The notes beneath the pieces are model-generated. The model did not search any database. It was not told the DNA's origin and saw nothing but the letters and a program-made list of their open reading frames with translations. A stretch of DNA of 8,946 nucleotides. Origin: Anaerolineales bacterium. GTDB lineage: Bacteria > Chloroflexota > Anaerolineae > Anaerolineales > UBA4823. Position 1 is the first letter of the stretch; every line of letters starts with the position of its first letter. Where the stretch lies: NCBI GenBank assembly GCA_020853835.1, contig JADYYC010000418.1:1-8946 (forward strand), given 5' to 3'. A program made the position numbers and the translations under genes. Below are positions 1-6,252 of the stretch, piece after piece.

Positions 1-64
1 AACTATTTCTATTTCGGATACCACCGCCTGAGTGGCGACCGCCAAAACACAGGGGGAGGCCTTC

Positions 65-1810
65 TCAGACGGAAAAAGGCTTGTTCGCAAGGTGGTGTTC
101 ATGACCACGGTTTATTGTGGTGCTACCAGGATCGTTTACGCCACTAATAAAATCAGAATAAACTAATCTATCACCATCAAGCCCCCTTGTTCTTCCATAT
201 TTGGTTATTACGTCTTGTGCTACTTGGTATTGTTCTACTAAATATGTATAGTCAGGTTTTTTTGGATCATTGCCTTGAAATAATCGCGAATAAAGAGTTG
301 GGCTGACGGCTTCTGCCGCTACTGTAATATCGAATTTTTTAGCGCCAAACTTATTATAAAAATGACTCATGATTGTACTTATATTTCTATTAATTCTTTC
401 TTTTTGTTCGCTCCTCGACAAGTTTCGCACCCATGGTTTGAGCATTGGTTCATATCCCCAGGCTAGCTGGGCAAGACTAATTCTATCTTTAGCTCTTCTG
501 GCGAAATTATCAGGGATACGGAAGTTCATTTTCCCATCAGGCTTTTCTGGATCTAGCCATCCATCAGTAGTGGTAGTTAATTGCAGAATGCGAGGAAAAT
601 ATTTCTCTAATGCTGGAATTTGTTCGCCATTACCTGGTTCTGCACGGACTTGTAACTCTTTTCCGTTAAGAGTAAACCATCTGTCTATACTTAATTCTTG
701 CCATTTATTATTTATATCTATATAAAATAAACCAGTATTATTAAAAACACCAATCGTAAACGGGTTACCATCTAGATCAACTAGCGGTGTTCCGTCGGCT
801 CTTTCGTTGACACAGATAATTTCCTGTGATACTTGTTCTGCCGTCATCTTGATTCCTGCCATTTTCATTGCATTAACAAACTTATCAATACTCTTTTTAG
901 CCTCATTGGTTTTTAGATATTCTTGCAGTTGTTCTTCCGGGCTAAGGGTGATGGTTTCGGCTGGGGTAGGAGAAGGAGCGGTGGCTGATAGCTCCATGGC
1001 ATGAGCCGGTGTGACGCCAAAAAGTTGTTTGATCAAAGAGAAATTGGATTCTTGGGTGGAAGACTGTTGTATTTCTGTTAGGCCAAAACCGACTTTGGTT
1101 TTTGGCGAACCGGGCTTAAGAAAACTGACACCAAGAGCATATTGAGTCATCAGCAGTTCCGGGGTTAGTTTTCCGTCAACAAGGTCCTTTTGGATCTGTC
1201 TTGCCTGCTCGATAGAAATCCCCACATGAAGAGGAATAGTATAAAGTAGTTGCCCTAGCTTAGTCTCCTGAGCAGTTTCCGGGTTTTGCCAAGACCTGAA
1301 AGTGGCTTCATCCAACATTCTGGACGTAAAACTAACACTTTCTTTGTCATCGGTTTCAATCAGCTGGCCAAGGGCATAACCACCCTGAATATTCCCCTGA
1401 TCATCGGGAGAAGCAAGATAATAAACCGGTTTGGGTAGAGCCGGTTGGCCATCAGGATCGGTTAGGTCAGTAACAATTCCAAAAGGCATCAAGGCATACT
1501 CAACGGTTTTTCCTTCCGCCTCTGCCTTGATGTAATTGACCAGGTCAAGATCGACGGTTTTTAGACTGTCTTTTAGAGCCAGTTTATCCAAGACATCGAC
1601 ATAAGCAGAAAAATCAGCCGGATATCCTTGAGATAGATGATAGTCCTTGACCGAAAGATCGACTTGAGATGTTTCGGGGATGCTTGCTGCCGGTTCCGTA
1701 ATCCCAGGTTTGCTAAAATCTGGAGGAGGCTGGCTTTCGACCGGCTTTAGCTGACATGCGGCCAAGACAACAGGAATAACAAGCGCAGGAGGAAGGAGTT
1801 TCATAAACAT
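65..1810 (-). CDS. Large lipoprotein with degenerate GH10-like C-terminal region
   Basis: The product is 581 aa if translation starts at the ATG at 1810 (TTTGGAAAAT-ATG gives a weak purine-rich site). A TTG at 1819 and an ATG at 1804 are alternatives. Residues 1-18 form a hydrophobic signal peptide ending in a lipobox LAAC, so Cys19 is probably lipidated and the protein exported and membrane-anchored. A Pro/Ser/Thr-rich stretch follows (to ~50), then a region I do not recognise (50-340) with a second Pro/Thr linker near 275-290. Residues ~395-555 follow the order of a GH10 xylanase N-terminal half: a W..L.PE...G.MNF block, then L.W....P.WV.NLS, then TVAAEAV (aligning with VVNEA, Glu at ~500), then LVYSDF. 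The usual Lys, His and Asn of the -1 subsite are not conserved, and the second half with the nucleophile Glu is absent, so xylanase activity is doubtful. Base composition is clearly more AT-rich than in the other genes. Lipoprotein status is well supported; GH10 relatedness is tentative. Confidence 0.82.
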   Translation of the reverse strand: MFMKLLPPALVIPVVLAACQLKPVESQPPPDFSKPGITEPAASIPETSQVDLSVKDYHLSQGYPADFSAYVDVLDKLALKDSLKTVDLDLVNYIKAEAEGKTVEYALMPFGIVTDLTDPDGQPALPKPVYYLASPDDQGNIQGGYALGQLIETDDKESVSFTSRMLDEATFRSWQNPETAQETKLGQLLYTIPLHVGISIEQARQIQKDLVDGKLTPELLMTQYALGVSFLKPGSPKTKVGFGLTEIQQSSTQESNFSLIKQLFGVTPAHAMELSATAPSPTPAETITLSPEEQLQEYLKTNEAKKSIDKFVNAMKMAGIKMTAEQVSQEIICVNERADGTPLVDLDGNPFTIGVFNNTGLFYIDINNKWQELSIDRWFTLNGKELQVRAEPGNGEQIPALEKYFPRILQLTTTTDGWLDPEKPDGKMNFRIPDNFARRAKDRISLAQLAWGYEPMLKPWVRNLSRSEQKERINRNISTIMSHFYNKFGAKKFDITVAAEAVSPTLYSRLFQGNDPKKPDYTYLVEQYQVAQDVITKYGRTRGLDGDRLVYSDFISGVNDPGSTTINRGHEHHLANKPFSV

Positions 1811-1851
1811 ATTTTCCAAACTTTTCTCATCAAGGGCTAGATTTTAATTTT

Positions 1852-1876
1852 GATCTTGATTGCTTGGCTCAAGATC
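1852..1876 (-). promoter_or_regulatory. Stem-loop in the 5' leader of the lipoprotein gene
   Basis: GATCTTGA (1852-1859) and TCAAGATC (1869-1876) form an 8-bp perfect stem with a 9-base loop. It lies between the candidate -10 box at 1898-1903 and the start codon at 1810. No U-tract follows on the minus strand (the bases are A-rich), so it is not a standard terminator. It could affect mRNA stability or be a protein-binding dyad. Confidence 0.35.
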
Positions 1877-1897
1877 GACTCGAAGAGCCATATTAAG

Positions 1898-1925
1898 ATT
1901 ATATCAAGAGAGCCGACGCCTGGAA
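1898..1925 (-). promoter_or_regulatory. Candidate promoter for the lipoprotein gene
   Basis: On the minus strand a perfect TATAAT occurs at 1903-1898 inside TTGATATAATCTTAATATGG. About 16-17 bases upstream there is only a poor -35 match (TTCCAG). Transcription would start near 1891, giving an ~80-base leader before the lipoprotein start codon. The site lies in the composition-shifted segment between the truncated methyltransferase and the lipoprotein gene, so it would transcribe the lipoprotein gene independently of the GC-rich module. The -10 is good and the -35 weak; sigma-factor preference in this organism is unknown. Confidence 0.4.
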
Positions 1926-1990
1926 TGTGCCGCGAACCCAAATCACAAACCGAACGAATGCTATCTTGACGGGTTCCGGGTGCACTGTAT

Positions 1991-2257
1991 TCAGAACCTT
2001 CCCGAAGCGATTTCTGGCCTCTCCCGAAGGATATCAGAAGCACTTTGATGGGTAGTGGCGCGCAACGAGCCGTACAAATACTGGTATGGTGTTTCTCCAG
2101 TCGAATAGGCGAGCCACGCCAGCGCCTCGCCCTTGCCGCAGCACGGATCGACGAGCCGGGCCCTGGCGTCCGCCTTGAACCAGGAGGCGATCAGTTCCAC
2201 CACCCTGGGCGGGGTGGGGTAATACAACAACTTGGATTGAGCTTCCAAACGAGCCAT
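1991..2257 (-). pseudogene. Truncated DUF6094-type N6-adenine DNA methyltransferase (N-terminus only)
   Basis: The 88-codon frame starts at an ATG preceded by CCAGAAAGGA, a strong ribosome binding site. Residues 1-50 look like the start of DUF6094-type SAM-dependent DNA methyltransferases: MARLEAQSK, then YYPTPPRVVELIA, then LVDPCCGKGEAL, which is motif I (DPxxGxG) of the SAM-binding fold. After about residue 50 (near 2108) the sequence stops looking like the family. The frame ends at residue 88 without the catalytic (D/N)PP(Y/F) motif, whereas full-length relatives run to several hundred residues. The protein can bind at most part of SAM and should have no methylation activity. It is the last gene of the recombination module and was probably cut off by a deletion, an insertion or an assembly join. 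An expressed short peptide cannot be excluded. Confidence 0.68.
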
Positions 2258-2282
2258 GGGATAGGTTCCTTTCTGGGGAATA

Positions 2283-2313
2283 GAAAAAGCCCCGGCCTTG
2301 GGAGACCGGGGCT
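2283..2313 (-). terminator. Intrinsic-terminator-like hairpin before the methyltransferase fragment
   Basis: AGCCCCGG (2288-2295) pairs with CCGGGGCT (2306-2313) as a perfect 8-bp stem with a 10-base loop, followed on the minus strand by TTTTTC. It would terminate transcripts coming from the 341-aa gene. It ends only about 26 bases before the methyltransferase start codon, leaving no space for a promoter in between, so it may act as an attenuator, a leaky terminator or an RNA-stability element. Confidence 0.75.
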
Positions 2314-2392
2314 GGACGGGTGGGGATGGTCTTGTCTCAAGGGACGAAGTGAAAGGTGGTGTGATAGAAGCCGAAGACCTGCGAGTTGCCTC

Positions 2393-3418
2393 TCATGGTG
2401 TGACGCCTGTCTGAGAGATATGGATTTGGCCCTGTTCCAGACTGGCGGCGATGACCTGCTGCCAGCCCGCTTCGTTCCTGGCGATGCGCAGCCCGGCGGA
2501 GAAGTCATCCCCGCACTGCGGGAGCGCCTCGACCAACCCGGCTGCCTGCCCGGCAGCGAGCAGATATGCAGCCCAATCGGATTGGAGCGGCCAGGGGATG
2601 GCCAGGTCCAGGCGCTCGACAAAACGCCTCTCGAGACACTCGCCGGGTACGACGACCAGATAAAAGCAGCCATTGCTGCCGGCCTGCGGATCGCCGCTCA
2701 AGGGGTGCAGCAGGGTGGTAACCGTGCCTTCGGCGTTGGCCTGCGCCAGACTGCTCGTGACGGCGAGATACCCGCGGCGCGCCCCCTTGAGATAGGCGCT
2801 CTCGTCGGGGGTCTTCAGCGTGAGAAAACTCTTCGAATTGTTGTTGGCGAGGGTGGCCTTGATCGCCTTGAGCAGGTCTTGAGAGGTGGAGACCACCTGA
2901 GAAGCGACCAGCTGCTGGTTTTCGTTGTCCCAAATGGCGGAGGAGGCGAAAAGCATGGCCGAATCGTTCGCCAGGCGGATCACGGGCGGCATTTCGCCTT
3001 TCTCCGGTTCCAGCTGCCAGACCACGACCGGCAGACCTTCGTCAGCCAGCGTGCGGTTGAGCAGGCGCAACGACTCGTAGTCGACGCGATCGCGGGTCTG
3101 GAAATCGAGTTCGAAGGCCGAACCTTCCAGTTGGATACTGGCGTATCCGGCGTGGAGCACGGCGGTCGCCAGGCGGAGGCGGGGCTGGGGCAGCAGCTCA
3201 TCCGGAGGCTGGCCCTGGCACAGGACCAGGAGCGAGCGCGCCTCGGGGTCGAAGCGAAACCCGCCCCAACGGGTTTCATAGTCATAGAGGCGGCTGTATC
3301 GCAGATCGAGGACGGGCAGCGGCAACTCCTGGCGGTGGTCCAGGACGAAATGGCCCGCCTGCTGCAGGGCGATTGCGCGCAGCGTGCGCGCCTTGAGACG
3401 TTCATCACGGATCGTCAT
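2393..3418 (-). CDS. Conserved-looking protein of unknown function (341 aa)
   Basis: I do not recognise this family. The ATG at 3418 has AGAAAGGA seven bases upstream, which fixes the start. The protein is soluble-looking, with no signal peptide or membrane segment. Residues 1-35 are probably helical and basic. Residues 35-110 alternate short hydrophobic strands (LPLPVLDLRY, SLLVLCQGQ), and ~130-175 continue in this style (VVVWQLEPEK, SAMLFASSAIWDNENQ). Residues ~250-260 hold the strand CFYLVVVPGE. The C-terminal ~70 residues, with IPWPLQSDW and CGDDFSAGLRIARNEAGWQ, look like a separate small domain. I see no nuclease, kinase or helicase motif. The gene sits between a 91-aa gene and the methyltransferase fragment and shares its leader type with the Rad52-like gene, suggesting co-regulation within the recombination module. 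A long opposite-strand frame here is a by-product of GC-rich codons. Confidence 0.85.
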   Translation of the reverse strand: MTIRDERLKARTLRAIALQQAGHFVLDHRQELPLPVLDLRYSRLYDYETRWGGFRFDPEARSLLVLCQGQPPDELLPQPRLRLATAVLHAGYASIQLEGSAFELDFQTRDRVDYESLRLLNRTLADEGLPVVVWQLEPEKGEMPPVIRLANDSAMLFASSAIWDNENQQLVASQVVSTSQDLLKAIKATLANNNSKSFLTLKTPDESAYLKGARRGYLAVTSSLAQANAEGTVTTLLHPLSGDPQAGSNGCFYLVVVPGECLERRFVERLDLAIPWPLQSDWAAYLLAAGQAAGLVEALPQCGDDFSAGLRIARNEAGWQQVIAASLEQGQIHISQTGVTP

Positions 3419-3425
3419 AGGGATA

Positions 3426-3445
3426 TCCTTTCTGGGAAATTGGAT
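3426..3445 (-). promoter_or_regulatory. Shared leader/RBS element of the 341-aa gene
   Basis: The minus strand carries ATCCAATTTCCCAGAAAGGA just before the start codon. Nearly the same string, with four extra bases (ATCCAATTTC then ACCAGATAGAAAGGA), precedes the Rad52-like gene at 5514-5537. AGAAAGGA is an extended Shine-Dalgarno that pairs with a 16S tail of the UCCUUUCU type. The match extends upstream of the SD itself, so the two leaders probably share an origin or a regulator. Confidence 0.5.
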
Positions 3446-3452
3446 GGACCGA

Positions 3453-3494
3453 GATTCCCCCTCGGGAGAGGAAAAACTCCCGCGCGGGCGAATC
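3453..3494. repeat. Imperfect inverted repeat / hairpin upstream of the 341-aa gene
   Basis: GATTC (3453-3457) and GAATC (3490-3494) close a long imperfect stem that continues with CCC/GGG and CGGGAG/CTCCCG pairs around a central GGAAAAA stretch. The right arm is the left copy of the 17-bp direct repeat, so the left arm is effectively a diverged inverted third copy of that motif. It does not end in a U-tract beyond the stem, so simple termination is unlikely. Confidence 0.5.
3477..3493. repeat. 17-bp palindrome-cored direct repeat, copy 1
   Basis: CTCCCGCGCGGGCGAAT, with perfect 10-bp palindromic core CCCGCGCGGG. The second copy at 3519-3535 is identical and lies exactly 42 bp away, about four helical turns. 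This spacing is typical of protein-binding sites read on one DNA face. It lies upstream of the 341-aa gene. Confidence 0.6.
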
Positions 3495-3497
3495 GTG

Positions 3498-3514
3498 CAT
3501 GTGTGAGGGACATG
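3498..3514. repeat. Short inverted repeat between the two 17-bp copies
   Basis: CATGT (3498-3502) and ACATG (3510-3514) flank a 7-base spacer, centred between the two 17-bp repeats. The arms are only five bases, so this could be chance, but its position midway between the copies makes a composite operator conceivable. Confidence 0.3.
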
Positions 3515-3518
3515 AAAC

Positions 3519-3535
3519 CTCCCGCGCGGGCGAAT
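3519..3535. repeat. 17-bp palindrome-cored direct repeat, copy 2
   Basis: This is an exact copy of 3477-3493, in the same orientation, 42 bp further right and 15 bp from the stop codon of the 91-aa gene. I did not find the CCCGCGCGGG core elsewhere in the window by eye. It could be an operator for the 341-aa gene, or part of a replication or partition site. Confidence 0.6.
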
Positions 3536-3550
3536 TTACAGAGGATCGGA

Positions 3551-3826
3551 CTAAAACAGGCTGGATCGGATCGTGTTGCTGTCGTGATCGGGCTCGCCCT
3601 GCAGCGGCTTTTGTTTTGCACAAAGTAACTTGCAGCGCTGGCGCAGATCGAGCTCATATCCCTGGGCGTCGGTGTTGGGCACGCCGAGTTTGTTGAGCTC
3701 GTCATGCAGCATCTGCAGATCGTCGAGCAGAAAGAGCAGCTCGTTTTGCAAATGCAGGTCGGACCATTCGAACACATGACTGTGCAGACGGGTTGCGATC
3801 TGGCGGATATCGGACAGGGTGGTCAT
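3551..3826 (-). CDS. Small helical protein of unknown function (91 aa)
   Basis: I do not recognise a family. The ATG at 3826 has GAAAGGAG eight bases upstream, a strong ribosome binding site. Residues ~20-47 (starting WSDLHLQNEL) are leucine-rich, acidic and strongly helical, possibly a short coiled coil for dimerisation. A second helix (~58-72) carries Cys65 and Cys69 in a C..LC arrangement, too few for a zinc site without a partner. The C-terminal ~20 residues are polar and probably disordered. It follows the RadC-like gene by 57 bp with no terminator, so it is probably in the same transcript, and precedes the 132-bp repeat-containing gap. Small size and context suggest an accessory or regulatory role, but nothing in the sequence proves it. 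Confidence 0.75.
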   Translation of the reverse strand: MTTLSDIRQIATRLHSHVFEWSDLHLQNELLFLLDDLQMLHDELNKLGVPNTDAQGYELDLRQRCKLLCAKQKPLQGEPDHDSNTIRSSLF

Positions 3827-3883
3827 TTTGGGTCTCCTTTCAGGTTGTTGGCATTGTGCTGCCAGGATTGGGGATTGAGCATC

Positions 3884-4657
3884 TCAACCTCCAAACCCGA
3901 GCCCGCGCTCCTTGAGCGAGACATAGCGTCCGGAGGCGACGATCAGATGATCGAGCACCTCGATATCGAGCAGCCTGCCGGCCTGGACCAGAGCGCGCGT
4001 GACCGAGATGTCGTCGGGGGAGGGCGAGGGATCGCCGCTGGGATGGTTGTGAGCCACGATCATCGCTGGCGAATTGTCACAGATCGCCTGGCGGAAAACC
4101 TCCCCGACCCGCACCTGCGACATGTTGACGCTGCCCACATAGAGCTTTGTGAGGTTCATGACCCGGTTGCGCACGTCGAGGTTGAGCACCCACAGCTCCT
4201 CGTGATCGAGCATCCCGATGAAGGGGATCAGCAATTGGAAGGCGTCTGCCGGGCTGTGGATGGCGGGGCGTTCGGTGGGGTGGGTATACAGGTCGGCGTT
4301 GAGCTCTTCGTGCAGCTTGCGGATTGCGGAGAGCGTCCTGGCGACCTTGCGCTTGCGCGACTTGACCCCGCTCGGCTGAACGTTGGTCGTCAGGTCGAAG
4401 ATCGGCAGCTGCAGATCGCTTTCACGAACAGCCATTGCCTGATCGGGATCGGGGAGGGGATATTCAAACTGACCGGCATTGAAGATCGCCGTGACAAAGA
4501 ACGGCCAGCTGGCGAGTGACTTGACCCCCTGGCGCTCGGGCTTGCCGGGCAGGCGATTGAACAGCTGACGGTCATCGATCAGGATCTGGACGTCCTGGTA
4601 GTGATCGCCGCGCACGAGCGTGACGCGGGCGTTGGAGTGGAAGACTTCGGTTGGCAT
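3884..4657 (-). CDS. radC: RadC-like JAB/JAMM-domain protein
   Basis: The C-terminal ~120 residues form a RadC/DUF2466 JAB domain with an intact metal-binding signature: H203-x-H205-x7-S213-x2-D216 (AHNHPSGDPSPSPDD), preceded by the Glu-containing strand EELWVLNLDVRNRV. RadC proteins of this type are common on plasmids, phages and genomic islands; their biochemical role is still debated, with recombination or DNA-processing functions proposed. The N-terminal ~125 residues are not the helix-hairpin-helix region of chromosomal RadC and have no recognised fold, making the protein somewhat longer (257 aa) than usual. I chose the ATG at 4657 because GGAG lies nine bases upstream. An in-frame ATG at 4672 would add five residues but has no ribosome binding site and sits only 10 bases after a hairpin. 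The gene follows the Rad52-like gene and fits a recombination role. Confidence 0.92.
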   Translation of the reverse strand: MPTEVFHSNARVTLVRGDHYQDVQILIDDRQLFNRLPGKPERQGVKSLASWPFFVTAIFNAGQFEYPLPDPDQAMAVRESDLQLPIFDLTTNVQPSGVKSRKRKVARTLSAIRKLHEELNADLYTHPTERPAIHSPADAFQLLIPFIGMLDHEELWVLNLDVRNRVMNLTKLYVGSVNMSQVRVGEVFRQAICDNSPAMIVAHNHPSGDPSPSPDDISVTRALVQAGRLLDIEVLDHLIVASGRYVSLKERGLGFGG

Positions 4658-4678
4658 GTTGTTTTTCTCCATAGGGTG

Positions 4679-4711
4679 AAAACAGGCCAGCCGGTGAAGC
4701 GACTGGCCTGT
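4679..4711 (-). terminator. Intrinsic-terminator-like hairpin before the radC-like gene
   Basis: ACAGGCCAG (4682-4690) and CTGGCCTGT (4703-4711) form a perfect 9-bp stem with a 12-base loop, followed on the minus strand by TTTTC. It lies 21 bases after the Rad52-like stop and 10 bases before the first possible ATG of radC (25 before the preferred one). No promoter fits between hairpin and gene. Confidence 0.7.
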
Positions 4712-4732
4712 GATTGAAACGGAACCATTGAA

Positions 4733-5506
4733 CTAAGCGCGGCGCAGACGAGCGACGGCCTGTTCGGGCGTGGTCTGCTGTGGCAGCCCCGCCTCGTTGA
4801 GCAAGCGCACCGCCTCGACGGGGCTGGCGGCCAATCCGGCAGAGATCACGGCCTTGACCACCGGCACGCCCCAGGAGAAGGCGCGCCTGGACCCGCCCCC
4901 GTTATCGCCGTTTGCTTTTGGCGGTGAAGCGACCGCAACGGGCGCGCGCTTTGGCATCTCGCCAAACCCGAGCTCGGCCAGGATCTCCCCTTCCCGATCA
5001 GGGACGGGCTGCTCGACCTTGGGCGGCGGCGCGCCGGCTGCGCTCACCCCTTTGTCTGGCAGCGCCCAATCGGGGAGCGGGGGCGTGGATTTGAGCGTCA
5101 CATTCTTGCCGTGCAGCTCGCAGGGCGCCCAGACGGATTCCAGCCGGTAGAGATAGCGCCCGATGCCCCACTTGTACCCGGCGCGCTTGAACGCGTCCGA
5201 CAGCCCGCCCTTGATCGCCTCGAACTCGGTGTTCTCGGCGCCGTCCCACTTGGTGACCCACTCGCCGGCGATGCGCAGGCTGAGCCCGCAGATCACGCCG
5301 CCGTCGGGGCCGGGCTGATATTCGTCGCGCCAGTTTTGCGGGCCGACGACCTCGTCGAGACGGTCCATCACGGCGCGCGAAGTGATGTACGCCAGGGCGA
5401 GCGCCCGGGTCTTGTCGCCGTTTGTCGCCCCGGCCCGCCACTCGATATCGGAGGGGTGGAAGGGCGCACGCAGGCGCGCAAAGAGGTCATGAGAGTTCTC
5501 GTTCAT
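4733..5506 (-). CDS. Rad52/Rad22-family single-strand annealing protein
   Basis: The first ~130 residues match the Rad52/Rad22 DNA-annealing domain: RALALAYITSRAVMDRLDEV, VGPQNWRDEY, a Gly-rich turn, VICGLSLRIAGEWVTKWDGA, then EAIKGGLSDAFKRAGYKWGI and GRYLYRLESVWA. Proteins of this family form rings that bind single-stranded DNA and anneal complementary strands. Phage and plasmid members drive RecA-independent recombination. Residues ~150-210 are a Pro/Gly/Ala-rich linker. The last ~45 residues (from WGVPVVKAV) form a small helical domain that may contact a partner such as SSB or the replication machinery. The ATG at 5506 has AGAAAGGA upstream. The gene follows the SWIM gene by 31 bp with no hairpin, so the two should be co-transcribed. 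No partner exonuclease is seen in the window, and the neighbouring helicase may replace it. Confidence 0.92.
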   Translation of the reverse strand: MNENSHDLFARLRAPFHPSDIEWRAGATNGDKTRALALAYITSRAVMDRLDEVVGPQNWRDEYQPGPDGGVICGLSLRIAGEWVTKWDGAENTEFEAIKGGLSDAFKRAGYKWGIGRYLYRLESVWAPCELHGKNVTLKSTPPLPDWALPDKGVSAAGAPPPKVEQPVPDREGEILAELGFGEMPKRAPVAVASPPKANGDNGGGSRRAFSWGVPVVKAVISAGLAASPVEAVRLLNEAGLPQQTTPEQAVARLRRA

Positions 5507-5537
5507 GTGAAAGTCCTTTCTATCTGGTGAAATTGGA

Positions 5538-6218
5538 TTAGCGGTAGATCCTGACCTCGCGCAGGCTTTTGGCGAGCGCCTCGCAGAACGAGCGCCGCTC
5601 AGGGAAGGGGAACTGCGGGACGAGCCGCCCGTCCTTGAGTTGCGGCAGCGCCCGGATCAGGGCCGCCTCGCCTTCGAGCGAGAGGAGCTCGACCGGGATG
5701 AACTCGTTGTCTTGCGGCAGCAGAGCATAGATGATCGCCTCGTGCAGGAACTGCGAGCGGGCGTGCAGCGCCAGGCGCGCCCTTTCGAGCGCGTCTTCTT
5801 CGGGGTCGAGGGACGGCGGAGGGGAAGTGGGGAACGCGCTGGATACTTCCTGCTGGGCGAGCTCCTGATTAGCCTGCTGAGCCTGCTCGACCAGATAGGC
5901 TGCCAGGCGGTGCTTGCAGGCGCGACCCCTGGCGCTGTCGGGGCAGTTGCAGAAGGAGCGCTCCAGATTGACCAGATAGGCGCGCTGGCCGTCCTCGGAG
6001 CGCACCGAGAAGACCCGCCCGCCCTTGTGGGTCACGTGGCCGTCCAGCGCCAGCCGCAGCGCGCGCTCGGCGCACCCGTTGAGCGAAGCCCTGAGCTTCT
6101 CGCTGAACCCGGCGAAGACCTTCTGAGCGGTCTGCTCGAGCACCACTGGCAGGATTGCGGGGGCCAATGGAGCGGCGAGCGCTTCTTTGAGGACGTGAGG
6201 TGGGATATGGAGGGACAT
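5538..6218 (-). CDS. SWIM zinc-finger protein
   Basis: The 226-aa protein starts at the ATG at 6218 with AAGAAAGGA about ten bases upstream. The frame stays open further upstream, but that extension runs through a hairpin and is not coding. Residues ~68-110 form a SWIM zinc finger: a strand (GGRVFSVRSEDGQRAYLVNL) followed by C90-x-C92-x8-C101-x-H103 (FCNCPDSARGRACKHRLAAY). SWIM domains bind DNA or protein and occur in Swi2/Snf2 ATPases, transposase-related proteins and Rad51-paralogue partners such as Sws1. The N-terminal ~60 residues are helical. A Gln-rich and Pro-rich linker (112-138) leads to a helical C-terminal part of unknown function. It lies between the helicase and the Rad52-like gene, so a role in assembling the recombination complex on DNA is a reasonable inference, not shown. 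Confidence 0.87.
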   Translation of the reverse strand: MSLHIPPHVLKEALAAPLAPAILPVVLEQTAQKVFAGFSEKLRASLNGCAERALRLALDGHVTHKGGRVFSVRSEDGQRAYLVNLERSFCNCPDSARGRACKHRLAAYLVEQAQQANQELAQQEVSSAFPTSPPPSLDPEEDALERARLALHARSQFLHEAIIYALLPQDNEFIPVELLSLEGEAALIRALPQLKDGRLVPQFPFPERRSFCEALAKSLREVRIYR

Positions 6219-6252
6219 GTTTGGGGATCCTTTCTTGGGATGGGGTGAAATG

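Larger units (their letters stand above)
1820..1990. other. Intergenic junction segment without a supported gene
   Basis: About 170 bases separate the lipoprotein start from the stop of the broken methyltransferase frame. Composition changes from AT-rich near 1820-1910 to roughly balanced towards 2000. Apart from the candidate promoter and the leader stem-loop I see no tRNA, no transposon end and no convincing reading frame. Short open frames on both strands here have no recognisable content. The segment is best read as part of a recombination junction. Confidence 0.5.
3419..3550. promoter_or_regulatory. Repeat-rich intergenic region between the 91-aa and 341-aa genes
   Basis: This is the longest gene-free gap inside the module. 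It contains two exact 17-bp direct repeats, a small inverted repeat between them, a diverged inverted third copy forming an imperfect hairpin, and the shared leader/RBS of the 341-aa gene. I see no convincing -35/-10 pair. It may be the control region for the 341-aa and methyltransferase genes. Confidence 0.45.

Noticed and set aside
1960..2030. Possible tRNA or attachment-site remnant at the junction
   Set aside because: A GGTTC/GAACC pair is visible, but no acceptor stem, anticodon arm or repeated att core could be assembled.
1837..2048. Short open frames on both strands in the junction segment
   Set aside because: Their translations show no known family, no convincing ribosome binding site and an odd low-complexity tail on the minus-strand frame.
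2045..3628. A 527-codon open frame on the plus strand
   Set aside because: It lies opposite the 341-aa gene and the methyltransferase start. Its product is Gln/Arg/Gly-rich with no recognisable domain, typical of antisense frames in GC-rich codons, while the minus-strand genes have proper ribosome binding sites.
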